Origin: Methylobacterium sp. Leaf108
GTDB taxonomy: Bacteria; Pseudomonadota; Alphaproteobacteria; Rhizobiales; Beijerinckiaceae
Direction of reading: 5' to 3'
Assembly: GCF_001423265.1 (NCBI RefSeq)
Contig: NZ_LMND01000001.1
Location: 713,842 to 777,841 of the forward strand
DNA: 64,000 nt
The translations under genes were made by a program, and so were the position numbers. The notes under the pieces are model-generated. The model ran no database searches. It saw only the letters and a list, made by a program, of their open reading frames with translations, and had not been told where the DNA came from. Each line of letters starts with the position of its first letter. Position 1 is the stretch's first letter. Below are positions 32,421-41,796 of this stretch, in pieces.

Positions 32421-33896
32421 ATGCAGATCGCCAGTACGCCAGGCTTTTCGGAGGACGGACCGACCCGCTGGTCGTCCCCGACCGCTTGGTCCGCGCTGAC
32501 GGCGGCGTTGGCTTCTCCGGTGCTGCTGCGCCGGATCGTACGCAACATGATCGAATCCTGGCCCGCCGAGGTCTACGAGGACGGCCTCGTCGAGGTCGCC
32601 CGGTTCGGCCGCCGGACGTTCTTCGTCTGCGATCCCGCCCTGATCAGGGCCCTGATGGTCGATCGGGCCGAGGCGCTGGTGCGCGAGGACTTCATGATCG
32701 CGGCCCTGTCGCCGATGCTGGGCCGCGGCATCCTAACCTCCGACGGCGCTCGCTGGCGCGACCAGCGCCGGACGGTGGCGCCGGTGTTCCGGCCCGATGC
32801 CATCGCGGCCCTGGTGCCGTCGATGCGGGAGGCCGTGGCGCGTACGGCCGAGCGGTGGGACGCGCAGGGTGCCGGCACCCGCGACGTCCTCGACGAGATG
32901 ATGCGCACCACCTTCGACATCATTGGCAGCACCATGCTGCCCAAGGAGCCGAGTCTCGACGTGGCGGCCTTCGGGACGTCGCTGACCACCTACCTCGACA
33001 GCGTCGGCTGGCGCATCGGCCTGTCGATGCTGGGCGCGCCCGCCTGGATGCCGCATCCCGGCGCGGGCAAGGCCGCCCGGGCGGCCGCGACCTTGCGCGC
33101 CGGCATCGCCGACGTCGTGGCCCGGCGCCGGGCCAGCGCCGAGCCGGGCGACGACCTCCTCGGCCTGATGATGCAGGCCCGCGACCCCGAGGCGGCGACG
33201 GGCTGCCCGCATCGCACCGCGGGCATGGGCAAGATCGAGACCGAGAGCGGTCACGGCAGGACCGGTCCCGGGCACCACGGCGCCGCCGGCATGTCCGACC
33301 AGGCGCTGACCGACAACCTCCTCACCTTCATCGCCGCCGGGCACGAGACCACGGCCCTGGCGATGGCCTGGATCTTTCGCCTGCTCGCCGAACACCCGCG
33401 GATCGAGGGACGCCTGCGCGCCGAGATCGCGGCGGCCGGACCGGCGGCCTCCCCCGACGACCTCCCCTACGCCCGCCAGGTCGTCATGGAGGCGATGCGC
33501 CTCTATCCGCCCGCCCCCATGGTGGTGCGCCAGGCCGCGCAGGAGATCCGCCTCGGGGGCGCCACCATCCCGGCCGGGGCCTCGGTCCACATCCCGGTCT
33601 ATGCGATCCACCGCCACCGCGCGCTCTGGGGCGACCCCGAGGCCTTCGATCCGGACCGGTTCGCGCCGGGCGTCCAGCGCGACCGCTACGGCTACCTCCC
33701 GTTCGGGGCCGGACCGCGGGTGTGCATCGGCATGGGCTTCGCGCTGGCCGAATGCAGCGTGATCCTGGCCGGCCTCCTGCCGCACTTCCGGTTCGAGGCG
33801 GCGGCCGGGCCCCGGCCGCAGGCCCGGTTCAAGGTCACCCTGCGGCCCCACGGCGGGATGCCGCTGCGGGTGGTCCCACGGCGGCTCGCCCCATGA
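32421..33896 (+). CDS. cytochrome P450
   Basis: 491-residue haem monooxygenase. I-helix AAGHETTA (residues 305-312), ExxR motif E357-R360 (EAMRLYPPAP) and the haem-binding loop FGAGPRVCIGMG with the thiolate C435 are all present. No N-terminal membrane anchor is obvious, so it is probably soluble. An unusual His/Gly-rich stretch at about residues 255-290, including GCPHRTAGMGKIE, lies just before the I helix. The last base pairs overlap the next gene (ATGA). The substrate is unknown. Confidence 0.93.
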   Translation: MQIASTPGFSEDGPTRWSSPTAWSALTAALASPVLLRRIVRNMIESWPAEVYEDGLVEVARFGRRTFFVCDPALIRALMVDRAEALVREDFMIAALSPMLGRGILTSDGARWRDQRRTVAPVFRPDAIAALVPSMREAVARTAERWDAQGAGTRDVLDEMMRTTFDIIGSTMLPKEPSLDVAAFGTSLTTYLDSVGWRIGLSMLGAPAWMPHPGAGKAARAAATLRAGIADVVARRRASAEPGDDLLGLMMQARDPEAATGCPHRTAGMGKIETESGHGRTGPGHHGAAGMSDQALTDNLLTFIAAGHETTALAMAWIFRLLAEHPRIEGRLRAEIAAAGPAASPDDLPYARQVVMEAMRLYPPAPMVVRQAAQEIRLGGATIPAGASVHIPVYAIHRHRALWGDPEAFDPDRFAPGVQRDRYGYLPFGAGPRVCIGMGFALAECSVILAGLLPHFRFEAAAGPRPQARFKVTLRPHGGMPLRVVPRRLAP

Positions 33897-36295
33897 CCGG
33901 CACGCTCTTTCCGATCCCGCTGCCGCGCCTGCCCGACGCGGCGGAGGCGGTTCCGGCGCGCTACCGCGAGGAGACGATGGCCGGGCAGTTGGCCGAGACC
34001 ATCGATCTCGCCTCGCACCTTGCCATCACCCACGTCGTCGTCGCCGTGGCGGTGATGACCTTCTTCTGGGACGTGGCCTCGCACCGCTACCTCGTCAGCC
34101 TGGTCGCGGCGGTGACGATCTTCTCCGGGCTGCTGCCGGCGATCGGCTGGGTCGGCCGCCACAGGCAGGCCTGGCTGCCCGGCCTCGGCGTGCGGACGAA
34201 GGCGGTGCGCATCCTCATCCTGGGCCTCGGCCTCGCCTGGAGCACGATGCCGTTCGTGCTGTTCGGCCCCTCGGGGGTCGACCACCGCATGCTCGTGGTG
34301 GCGATCACCGCCGGGCTCATCGCCACCGCCTTCGTGCTCAACGGCATTCCCCACCTGGCGATCTGCTTCTGCGTGCCCCTGGTGGTCGGGAGCTTCCTGG
34401 CCCTGGTCCTGACCGGCGAGCAGGCCTCGTTCCTCCTGGCGGTGCTCCTGGCGATCTACGCCGCCTTCGTCCTCGCCAGCGTGCGGCGCATGACCCGGCT
34501 CTCCACCGAGCGCATCCTCGACCGGGTGCGCGTCTTCCACCAGAACGAGACGATCGGGCTGCTGCTCCACGAGTTCGAGGCCAACACCAGCGACTGGCTA
34601 TGGGAGACGGACGCGGCCGGGACCCTGCAGCACGTCTCCGAGCGCATGGCCGAGGTCTCGGGCATCGCCATGGCCGACCTCCTGCACGCGCCGTTCGACC
34701 GGCTGCTGCGCTCGGGCCGGCCGGACGCGCCCCTGGGCGACGGCGGCCGCGAACTGATCGCGCTGACCCGCAGCGCCACCGCCTTCCGCGACCATGTCGT
34801 CGAGATCCCCGGGCCCGACGGGCCGCGCTGGTGGCGCCTGAGCGGAAAACCCACCTACGACCGCGACGGCAGCTTCGTGGGGGTCCGCGGGGTCGGCTCC
34901 GACATCACGGCGACCCGGCGTTCGGAGGACCGGATCGCCTATCTCGCCAGCTACGATTCCCTCACCTGCCTCGCCAACCGCGCCCTGTTCGGGCTGCAGG
35001 CGGGGGCCGAATGCGAGCGGGCCGGGCGGGTGAACGAGCCCTGCGCCCTGCTGTACATGGACCTCGACGGCTTCAAGATCGTCAACGACACCTTCGGCCA
35101 CAACATCGGAGACCGCCTGCTGCAGCAGGTGGCGCGCCGCCTGCGCACCGCCGTGGACACCGGCGAGCTCGTGGCGCGCCTGGGCGGCGACGAGTTCGCC
35201 ATCCTCCACCGGCGGATCACCGACGACGCGGCCGTGGGCCTGGCCGAACGGCTGATCGCCATCGTCAGCGCGCCCTATGTCATCGACGGGATCCAGGTCG
35301 AGATCGGCGCCAGCGTCGGCATCGGCATGACACCGCGCGATGCGGTGGAGCCCGAGAGCCTGATGGGCAAGGCCGACCTCGCCCTCTACCACGCCAAGTC
35401 GAGCGGAAAGGGCCGGGTCTCGATGTTCGAGCCGACCCTGGAGCGGGCGATGCGCACCCGCCGGGACCTCGAGACCGACCTCAAGGCCGCCATCGCCCAG
35501 GGCGAACTCGACCTCCACTACCAGCCCCTGGTGAACCTGCGCACCGGCCGCGTCGATTCCTTCGAGGCGCTCCTGCGCTGGAGCACGCCGGCCCGCGGCG
35601 TCATCTCCCCGGCCGACTTCGTGCCGGTGGCCGAGGCCTGCGGCCTGATCTCGGCCATCGGGCGCTGGGTGCTGGGCCGGGCCTGCGCCGAGGCCGTCCG
35701 CTGGCCGGCGGCCACCCGGATCGCGGTGAACATCTCACCGTCCCACTTCCGCCATTCGGACCTTCTGCAGGACGTGGTCGACGCCCTCTCGGCCAGCGGC
35801 CTCGACCCGCGTCGGCTCGAACTGGAGATCACCGAATCGATCTTCTTCGAGATGAACGCGGCGATCGCCTCGAACCTGCGCGAACTGCGGGCGCTGGGAG
35901 TCCGCATCGCCCTCGACGACTTCGGCACCGGCTATTCGAGCCTGAGCTACCTGATCCGGTTCCCCGTCGACAAGATCAAGATCGACCGCTCGTTCATCAA
36001 GGACATGAACACCCGCCACGAGTGCCTGGCGATCATCGAGGCGATCCTGACGCTGGCGCGCAAGCTGTCGATCAGGGTCACGGCGGAGGGCGTCGAGAGC
36101 GTCGAGCAGGCGATCATGCTGCAGGCCCGCCGGTGCGACGACATCCAGGGGTTCCTGTTCAGCCCGGCGCGACCGGCCGGCGAGGTGCCCCTGCTCCTCG
36201 AGATGCTGCCGATGCGGTTCCACGCGATCTTCCCCGTCCAGGCACGCGAGCCCGGGCGGGAGATCGAGGACGCCCACGCCCGGCTCTCGGCCTGA
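33893..36295 (+). CDS. membrane-bound PAS-GGDEF-EAL cyclic di-GMP enzyme
   Basis: 800 residues. About five N-terminal membrane helices (approximately 45-200), a PAS domain (about 233-342, with ETDAAGTLQHVSERMAEVSG), then GGDEF (YMDLDGFKIVNDTFGHNIGD near 386 and RLGGDEF near 429) and EAL (FEALLRW near 556, then ESIFFEMNAAIASNLRELR). Both the synthase (GGDEF) and phosphodiesterase (EAL) signature residues are kept, so it may be bifunctional. ATG overlaps the P450 stop by four bases, implying translational coupling. A redox or lipid signal linking the two is possible but inferred. Confidence 0.93.
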   Translation: MTGTLFPIPLPRLPDAAEAVPARYREETMAGQLAETIDLASHLAITHVVVAVAVMTFFWDVASHRYLVSLVAAVTIFSGLLPAIGWVGRHRQAWLPGLGVRTKAVRILILGLGLAWSTMPFVLFGPSGVDHRMLVVAITAGLIATAFVLNGIPHLAICFCVPLVVGSFLALVLTGEQASFLLAVLLAIYAAFVLASVRRMTRLSTERILDRVRVFHQNETIGLLLHEFEANTSDWLWETDAAGTLQHVSERMAEVSGIAMADLLHAPFDRLLRSGRPDAPLGDGGRELIALTRSATAFRDHVVEIPGPDGPRWWRLSGKPTYDRDGSFVGVRGVGSDITATRRSEDRIAYLASYDSLTCLANRALFGLQAGAECERAGRVNEPCALLYMDLDGFKIVNDTFGHNIGDRLLQQVARRLRTAVDTGELVARLGGDEFAILHRRITDDAAVGLAERLIAIVSAPYVIDGIQVEIGASVGIGMTPRDAVEPESLMGKADLALYHAKSSGKGRVSMFEPTLERAMRTRRDLETDLKAAIAQGELDLHYQPLVNLRTGRVDSFEALLRWSTPARGVISPADFVPVAEACGLISAIGRWVLGRACAEAVRWPAATRIAVNISPSHFRHSDLLQDVVDALSASGLDPRRLELEITESIFFEMNAAIASNLRELRALGVRIALDDFGTGYSSLSYLIRFPVDKIKIDRSFIKDMNTRHECLAIIEAILTLARKLSIRVTAEGVESVEQAIMLQARRCDDIQGFLFSPARPAGEVPLLLEMLPMRFHAIFPVQAREPGREIEDAHARLSA

Positions 36296-36404
36296 CCGGG
36301 CCTTTCGCGGGCGGTTCGACCGCAAGGATCGGGATGCGCCCGCCCGCGGCCTGCCCCATAGGATCGTCGCGGGGTGCCCGACCGGCACGCCGGGAGGACG
36401 GGCG

Positions 36405-37514
36405 ATGACGGGGGCGCAGGATACGATAGGACAGGATACGGCACGCTGGCAGGCGCTCCTGGCGCGCGACGCCGCCGCCGACGGGACGTTCGTCTACGGG
36501 GTTCGCAGCACCGGCGTCTTCTGCCGCCCGAGCTGTCCCGCCCGGCGGCCGCGCCGCGACCGCGTCAGCTTCCATGCGGATGCGGCCGAGGCGCGTGCGG
36601 CGGGGTTTCGCCCCTGCCTGCGCTGCCGGCCGGACGGCGAGAGCCTCACCGAGCGCCATGCCGTCGCGGTGACGCGGGCCTGCCGGCGGATCGAGGCCGC
36701 CGAGGAACCGCCCGACCTCGACGCCCTGGCGCGGGACGCCGGCATGAGCCGCTTCCACTTCCACCGGGTGTTCAAGGCCGCGACCGGCGTGACGCCGCGC
36801 GCCTACGGCGCCGCGGTGCGGGCCCGGCGGGTCGCGGGGGCGTTGCCAGATGCCGGCACGATCACGCAGGCGGTCCATGCCGCCGGCTACGGCGCGGCGA
36901 GTGCCTTCTATGCCGAGGCGAAGGGGCGGCTGGGCATGGCGCCCTCGCGCTACCGCGGCGGCGGGGCCGGCACGCGCATTCGCTTCGCGCTCGGCGCCTG
37001 CAGCCTCGGGGCGATCCTGGTGGCGGCCACCGAGGTGGGCGTCTGCGCCGTCCTCCTCGGCGACGACCCCGACGTGCTCCTGCGCGATCTCCAGGACCGG
37101 TTCGGCCGGGCCGACCTCGTCGGGGGCGACCCGGCGTTCGAGACCCTGGTGGCGCGGGTGGTCGGCCTCGTGGAGGCCCCCGCCCTCGGGGCGGACCTGC
37201 CGCTCGACATCGGCGGCACCGCCTTCCAGCAGCGGGTATGGGCGGCCCTGCGCCGGATCCCGGCGGGCCGGACGGCCACCTATGCCGAGATCGCCGCCGC
37301 CATCGGGCAGCCGGGCGCCTCGCGGGCGGTGGGCATGGCCTGCGGCGCCAACGCCATCGCCGTGGCGATCCCCTGCCACCGGGTCGTGCGCGGCGACGGC
37401 ACCCTGTCGGGCTACCGCTGGGGCATCGACCGCAAGCGCGCGCTTCTCGCCCGCGAGGGGGCGGTCGCGGAGGGTCCTGACCCGATGCGCATCATCCCAT
37501 CGCCGCGCGGGTGA
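36405..37514 (+). CDS. ada: Ada: methylphosphotriester sensor, AraC regulator and O6-alkylguanine transferase
   Basis: 369 residues with the full Ada layout. N-terminal zinc domain with C40, C44, C71 and C74 (GVFCRPSC, PCLRCRP), where C40 receives methyl groups from phosphotriesters. AraC-type HTH with DLDALARDAGMSRFHFHRVF and TPRAYGAAVRARR. C-terminal methyltransferase with IPCHRVVRGDG and alkyl acceptor C324. It is followed by ecfG on the other strand with a 23-base overlap of stops. Confidence 0.95.
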   Translation: MTGAQDTIGQDTARWQALLARDAAADGTFVYGVRSTGVFCRPSCPARRPRRDRVSFHADAAEARAAGFRPCLRCRPDGESLTERHAVAVTRACRRIEAAEEPPDLDALARDAGMSRFHFHRVFKAATGVTPRAYGAAVRARRVAGALPDAGTITQAVHAAGYGAASAFYAEAKGRLGMAPSRYRGGGAGTRIRFALGACSLGAILVAATEVGVCAVLLGDDPDVLLRDLQDRFGRADLVGGDPAFETLVARVVGLVEAPALGADLPLDIGGTAFQQRVWAALRRIPAGRTATYAEIAAAIGQPGASRAVGMACGANAIAVAIPCHRVVRGDGTLSGYRWGIDRKRALLAREGAVAEGPDPMRIIPSPRG

Positions 37515-38064
37515 CGCCGTCGGCGCCGATGTCGTCGCTGCCGGCCATGCCGAGATCCTGGATCAGGCGGCCGCGGGCGCGGCTGACCCGGCTCTTGACG
37601 GTGCCCACCGCCACCCCGCAGATCGCGGCGGCCTCCTCGTAGGTGAAGCTCTGGGCGCCCACCAGCACCAGCGCCTCGCGCTGGCTCAGGGGCAGGGCGT
37701 CCAGCGCGCTGTGGAACTCGCGCAGTTCGAGGCGGACCTCCTGCTCGGGCAGGCTCGTGAGGCGCGCGGCATGGACGCCGTCGGCATCCTCGACCTCGCG
37801 CTTGCGCTTGCGCTGCTCGGAATAGAACAGGTTGCGCAGGATGGTGAACAGCCAGGCGGTGAGGTTGGTGCCGCGCTGGAAGCTGTCCGCCTTGGTCCAG
37901 GCCCGCACGAGCGTGTCCTGCACGAGGTCGTCGCTGCGGTCGAGGTCGTAGGTGAGGGTGTAGGCGAACGCCCTCAAGGCCGGGATCGAGCCGATCAGCA
38001 TGTCGCGCATCTCGGCATCGGCGCCGCTCGGGGTGCCGATCGGCTGGGGTGAGGCCACCATCAT
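37492..38064 (-). CDS. ecfG: general stress ECF sigma factor EcfG
   Basis: 190-residue sigma factor of the alphaproteobacterial general stress response. Sigma-2 region FAYTLTYDLDRSDDLVQDTL and WLFTILRNLFYSEQRKRKRE, sigma-4 region LVLVGAQSFTYEEAAAICGV followed by GTVKSRVSRARGRLIQDL. It is held by NepR and released by phosphorylated PhyR in this family. The 38064 start overlaps the nepR stop by four bases. PhyR is not visible in the window. Confidence 0.94.
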   Translation of the reverse strand: MMVASPQPIGTPSGADAEMRDMLIGSIPALRAFAYTLTYDLDRSDDLVQDTLVRAWTKADSFQRGTNLTAWLFTILRNLFYSEQRKRKREVEDADGVHAARLTSLPEQEVRLELREFHSALDALPLSQREALVLVGAQSFTYEEAAAICGVAVGTVKSRVSRARGRLIQDLGMAGSDDIGADGVTRAAMG

Positions 38065-38360
38065 GACGTCTCCCGCGGGGTTACGATGCCGCTCGAGGCG
38101 GAGAGGTCGGCGAGCAGGGTCTCGAAACGCTCCGGCAACGGCTGGGTCAGGACGTCGGCATAGAGGAGCTTGAGGTTGCGCCCGATCCGATGCCGGGCCT
38201 CGGCGTCGATCGGTCCCTGGTCCCGCGCCGGCCGTGCGCCCTTGGGCACCAACCGGATCACCGTGGCGGTAAGGGGTGCCCCGTTCGGGGCATCGGTGAC
38301 GGTAGGGGGTGCCCCGTTCGGGGCATCGGCGGCCGATGGCGCGGCCTGATCCTGTATCAT
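38061..38360 (-). CDS. nepR: anti-sigma factor NepR
   Basis: 99 residues. The conserved core HRIGRNLKLLYADVLTQPLP is diagnostic of NepR, which binds EcfG and is displaced by PhyR-P. The N-terminal half is disordered and contains two near-identical copies of a DAPNGAP-type stretch coded by a tandem DNA repeat. Overlaps ecfG (ATGA), the standard arrangement. A GC hairpin lies just upstream of its start. Confidence 0.92.
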   Translation of the reverse strand: MIQDQAAPSAADAPNGAPPTVTDAPNGAPLTATVIRLVPKGARPARDQGPIDAEARHRIGRNLKLLYADVLTQPLPERFETLLADLSASSGIVTPRETS

Positions 38361-38713
38361 GGCTCTCGGGTCCTCGACGGTCGGAGCCCCGGGCCCGCCC
38401 GAAGGCGGGCGCCAAGGCGAAAATCGGGAGCGACCGTTCTCTGGAGCCTGCGCTAGTGAGGTGGCGTTTAATGCGTTCTGAAGAATGCATTCATTCTACC
38501 TTAAGGCGGGCCTCGTCGTTCCGGCCAAGCTCAAGTCCTTGAGGAAGCTTGAGAACGAGCTTGGCAGGAGCCCCGGCAACCCTTGCCACCACCCTCGCCG
38601 TGCATACACGGCACCGCGTTTGCATTCTGCCGCGGGCACCCCGATGCGTGTCTGAGCCCGCGCGCGACCCGGCGTTCGGTGGCCTTCGACCCGGCCCATG
38701 GAGACCATGCCCG
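38361..38713. other. intergenic region upstream of nepR
   Basis: 353 bases between divergent nepR and the binding-protein gene. It contains a strong GCCCGCC-CGAA-GGCGGGC hairpin at 38393-38410, about 33 bases before the nepR ATG, and an imperfect stem CAAGCT...AGCTTG at 38526-38551. A GGAAC at 38522-38518 (minus strand) resembles the EcfG -35 element, but the -10 half is not convincing. No gene is seen. Confidence 0.5.
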
Positions 38714-40372
38714 ATGACGCTATCCCGGCTGCCGCGCGCGTCCCGCCGCCACGACGCCAGCCCGCGGTCCCGTCTCCCGCGCCGGCTCGCCGCCGCTGTG
38801 GCGGCAAGCGCCCTGATGGCGGCCGGGCCGGCGTGGGGGGAGGGCGTCTTGCGCATCGCCATGACGGCGGCCGACATCCCCACCACCACCGGCATGCCCA
38901 ACAACGGCTTCGAGGGGATGCGCTTCCTCGGCTATCCGGTGTTCGAGAGCCTGGTGCTGTGGGATCTGACCCGCACCGACGGGCCGGCCGGCCTCAGGCC
39001 GGGCCTCGCCGAACGCTGGGAGCAATCGGCCACCGACAAGAAGACCTGGATCTTCCACCTGCGCCGGGGCGTCACCTTCCACGACGGCACGCCGTTCGAC
39101 GCCGATGCGGTGATCTGGAACCTCGACCGCTTCTTCAAGGCCGACAGCCCGCAGTACGAACTGCAGGGCGCCGGCATCACCCGCGCCCGCGCCTCGCTCC
39201 TGGAGAGCTACGCCCGGATCGACGACCACACCGTCTCGATCACCTCTTCGGTGGTGGCCTCCTACTTCCCGTTCATGACCGCCTACGTGCTGTTCACCTC
39301 GCCGGCCTCCTACGAGAAAGCGGGCCGGGACTGGGCCAAGGTGGCGATGCTGCCGGCGGCCGGCACCGGGCCGTTCCGGATCACGCGGGTGGCGCCGCGC
39401 GAATCGGTCGTGCTCGCCCGCAACGACGGCTATTGGGACAGGGAGCGGGTGGCCAAGGTCGACACGATCCGGCTCTCGCCGATCCCCGAGGCCAACGCCC
39501 GCATCGCGGCCCTGCGCGCCGGCCAGGTCGATTGGATCGAGGCCCCGGCGCCCGACGGTATCGCCTCGCTCAAACAGGCCGGCTTCACCATCACCACCGG
39601 CTCCTACCCGCACGTATGGCCGTGGTTCTACAACATCGGCGCGGCCGCCAGCCCGCTGAAGGACGTGCGGGTGCGCCAGGCCCTCAACTACTGCATCGAC
39701 CGCGAGGGCATGACGAACTTCCTCGGCGGCACCGCCGAGCCGGCGGTGGGCTGGCTCAAGGCGAGCGACCCGAACTTCGGCGCGCCCGCCAACCGCTACC
39801 GCTTCGACCCGGACAAGGGCAGGGCGCTGCTGGCCGCCGCCGGCTACGGCGTGGGCAAGCCTCTCGCCTTCAAGGTGATGATCTCCACCTCCGGTTCGGG
39901 GCAGATGCAGCCCCTGCCGATGAACGAGTTTTTGCAGGAGAACCTCAGCCAAGCCTGCGGCGTCGCGGTGAGCTTCATCGTCTCGGAATGGCAGGTGCTG
40001 TTCTCGTCGCTGCGATCGAGCCCCGATGCGCCCTCGCTCCAGGGCGCCATGGCGCTCAACGTCAGCTCGCCCTCGTCGGACCCCTCGGTGATGGCGCGCT
40101 ACTTCTCGTCCGCCAACATCCCACCCAAGGGCTTCAACTTCGAGCATTGGTCCGACGCGGCCTTCGACGCCGCCCTCAAGACCCTGTCGGAATCCGCCGA
40201 CCCCGCCGAGATCGCCACCGCGACGCGGGCCGCCCACGAGCGCCTTGTCGACGATCCGCCCTGGCTGTTCGTGGTCCACGACCTCAACCCGCGGGCGATG
40301 TCGCCCAAGGTGAAAGGCTTCGTCTCGCCGCAATCCTGGTTCGTGGACCTCACCCGCGTCAGCGTCCAGTAG
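38714..40372 (+). CDS. family 5 oligopeptide-type ABC substrate-binding protein
   Basis: 552 residues. A long basic n-region (SRLPRRLAAAVAASALMAAG) then a signal peptide cleaved near WGEG. The SBP_bac_5 fold is recognised from FESLVLWDLTRTDGPAGLRP, LAERWEQSATDKKTWIFHLR and GVTFHDGTPFDADAVIWNLD, then LNYCIDREGMTNFLGGTAEP. Expected ligand: peptides, opines or other organic solutes. No permease or ATPase is nearby; the amidase follows 11 bases later, suggesting a shared substrate route. Start ATG 38714 chosen. Confidence 0.9.
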   Translation: MTLSRLPRASRRHDASPRSRLPRRLAAAVAASALMAAGPAWGEGVLRIAMTAADIPTTTGMPNNGFEGMRFLGYPVFESLVLWDLTRTDGPAGLRPGLAERWEQSATDKKTWIFHLRRGVTFHDGTPFDADAVIWNLDRFFKADSPQYELQGAGITRARASLLESYARIDDHTVSITSSVVASYFPFMTAYVLFTSPASYEKAGRDWAKVAMLPAAGTGPFRITRVAPRESVVLARNDGYWDRERVAKVDTIRLSPIPEANARIAALRAGQVDWIEAPAPDGIASLKQAGFTITTGSYPHVWPWFYNIGAAASPLKDVRVRQALNYCIDREGMTNFLGGTAEPAVGWLKASDPNFGAPANRYRFDPDKGRALLAAAGYGVGKPLAFKVMISTSGSGQMQPLPMNEFLQENLSQACGVAVSFIVSEWQVLFSSLRSSPDAPSLQGAMALNVSSPSSDPSVMARYFSSANIPPKGFNFEHWSDAAFDAALKTLSESADPAEIATATRAAHERLVDDPPWLFVVHDLNPRAMSPKVKGFVSPQSWFVDLTRVSVQ

Positions 40373-40383
40373 GAACACCGCTC

Positions 40384-41784
40384 ATGAGCGAGACCGTCAC
40401 CGATCCGAGCCTGTTGCCGGCCCACGTCCTGGCCGACCGCATCGCGTCGAAAAAACTCTCCCCGGTGGAGGCGGTCGAGGCGATGCTCGGTCGCATCGCT
40501 CGGCTCGATCCGCGCCTGAGGGCCTTCGTCGAGGTCTACGGGGCCGATGCGCGGCTGGCCGCAGAAGGGGCCGATCGGGCGATCCGTTCGGGCCATGCGG
40601 TCGGGCCGCTGCACGGCGTGCCGGTGGCGCTGAAAGACCTCGTCGACGTCGAGGGGCGCATCACCACCGGCGGTTCGCTCGCCTTCCCCGACCGGCGCGC
40701 TACGTCGACGGCCACCATCGTGCGCCGGATGATCGGCCAGGGCATGATCGTGCTGGGCAAGACCCACACCGTCGAGTTCGCCTTCGGCGGCTGGGGCACC
40801 AACGCCCGCATGGGCACGCCCTGGAACCCGTGGGACCTGACGCGGGCGCGCACGCCGGGCGGGTCGAGCAGCGGCTCGGCCGTGGCGGTGGCCGCGCGCA
40901 TGGCACCCTGGGCGATCGGCACCGACACCGGCGGCTCGATCCGGATGCCGGCCTCGTTCTGCGGGCTGACCGGGCTCAAGGTCACCACCGGGCGCATCAG
41001 CGCGGCCGGGATCGTGCCGCTCAGCGCCACCCTCGACACGCCGGGGCCGATGGCCCGCAGCGTCGCCGATGTCGCCCTGCTCTACGACGTGCTGCAGGGG
41101 CCGGACCCGCGCGATCCCAACACCCGCGGCATCCTGCCGGCCGATCCGATGGCGAGCCTGCACCGGGGCGTGCGCGGCCTGCGGCTGGGCCGGATGCCGG
41201 CGTCCGAGCGCATCGGCGTCACAGCCGAGATGCTGGCGGCCTACGACCGCTCCCTCGACACCCTCGCCGATCTCGGCGCCGAGATCGTCGAGGTCGCGCT
41301 CCCCTTCCGCCTCGCCGACCTGATGAGCGCCTCCACCATCCATCTGGCGGAGGCGCATTTCGTGAACGGGCGGCTCGCCGAGGACCCCGACAGCCCCCTC
41401 GACCCGGCGGTGCGCAAGCGCATCCTCGGCGGGGCCGGCATCTCGGCCCACGACTACCTCCTCGCCCGCCAGACCCAGGCCGCCATGAAGCGCCAGATGG
41501 CGACCGCGATGGCCGACCTCGACGCCGTGCTGACCCCGACCACGGAGGAGCCGGCGGTGCCGCTCGACGGCCTCGACCAGGACAGGATGCCCTCGCGCTT
41601 CACCCGCTTCGGCAACCTCCTCGAACTCTGCGCCCTGGCGCTGCCCAACGGCGCCACCCCGGCCGGGCTGCCGCTCTCGCTCCAGATCGTGTGCAAGCCC
41701 TACGACGAGGCCATGGCCCTGCGCATCGGCCAGGCGCTGCAGGCGGCCACCGACTGGCACCTGCGGATGCCGCCGGGATTGTGA
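40384..41784 (+). CDS. amidase, amidase-signature family
   Basis: 466 residues. Ser-cisSer-Lys triad: K84 (VALKDLVDVEG), cis-Ser region TPGGSSSGSAVAVAARMAPW (161-163) and nucleophile S185 (DTGGSIRMPASFCG). Substrates in this family are amides, but the specific one is unknown. It begins 11 bases after the binding-protein gene, so the two are probably cotranscribed and the binding protein may import the amide. No other transport partner is present. Confidence 0.92.
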   Translation: MSETVTDPSLLPAHVLADRIASKKLSPVEAVEAMLGRIARLDPRLRAFVEVYGADARLAAEGADRAIRSGHAVGPLHGVPVALKDLVDVEGRITTGGSLAFPDRRATSTATIVRRMIGQGMIVLGKTHTVEFAFGGWGTNARMGTPWNPWDLTRARTPGGSSSGSAVAVAARMAPWAIGTDTGGSIRMPASFCGLTGLKVTTGRISAAGIVPLSATLDTPGPMARSVADVALLYDVLQGPDPRDPNTRGILPADPMASLHRGVRGLRLGRMPASERIGVTAEMLAAYDRSLDTLADLGAEIVEVALPFRLADLMSASTIHLAEAHFVNGRLAEDPDSPLDPAVRKRILGGAGISAHDYLLARQTQAAMKRQMATAMADLDAVLTPTTEEPAVPLDGLDQDRMPSRFTRFGNLLELCALALPNGATPAGLPLSLQIVCKPYDEAMALRIGQALQAATDWHLRMPPGL

Positions 41785-41796
41785 AGCGGACGTCGT

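Noticed and set aside
38518..38522. GGAAC resembling an EcfG -35 element ahead of nepR
   Set aside because: The -10 half (CGTT-like) at 16-17 bases is absent, so the match is too weak to call.
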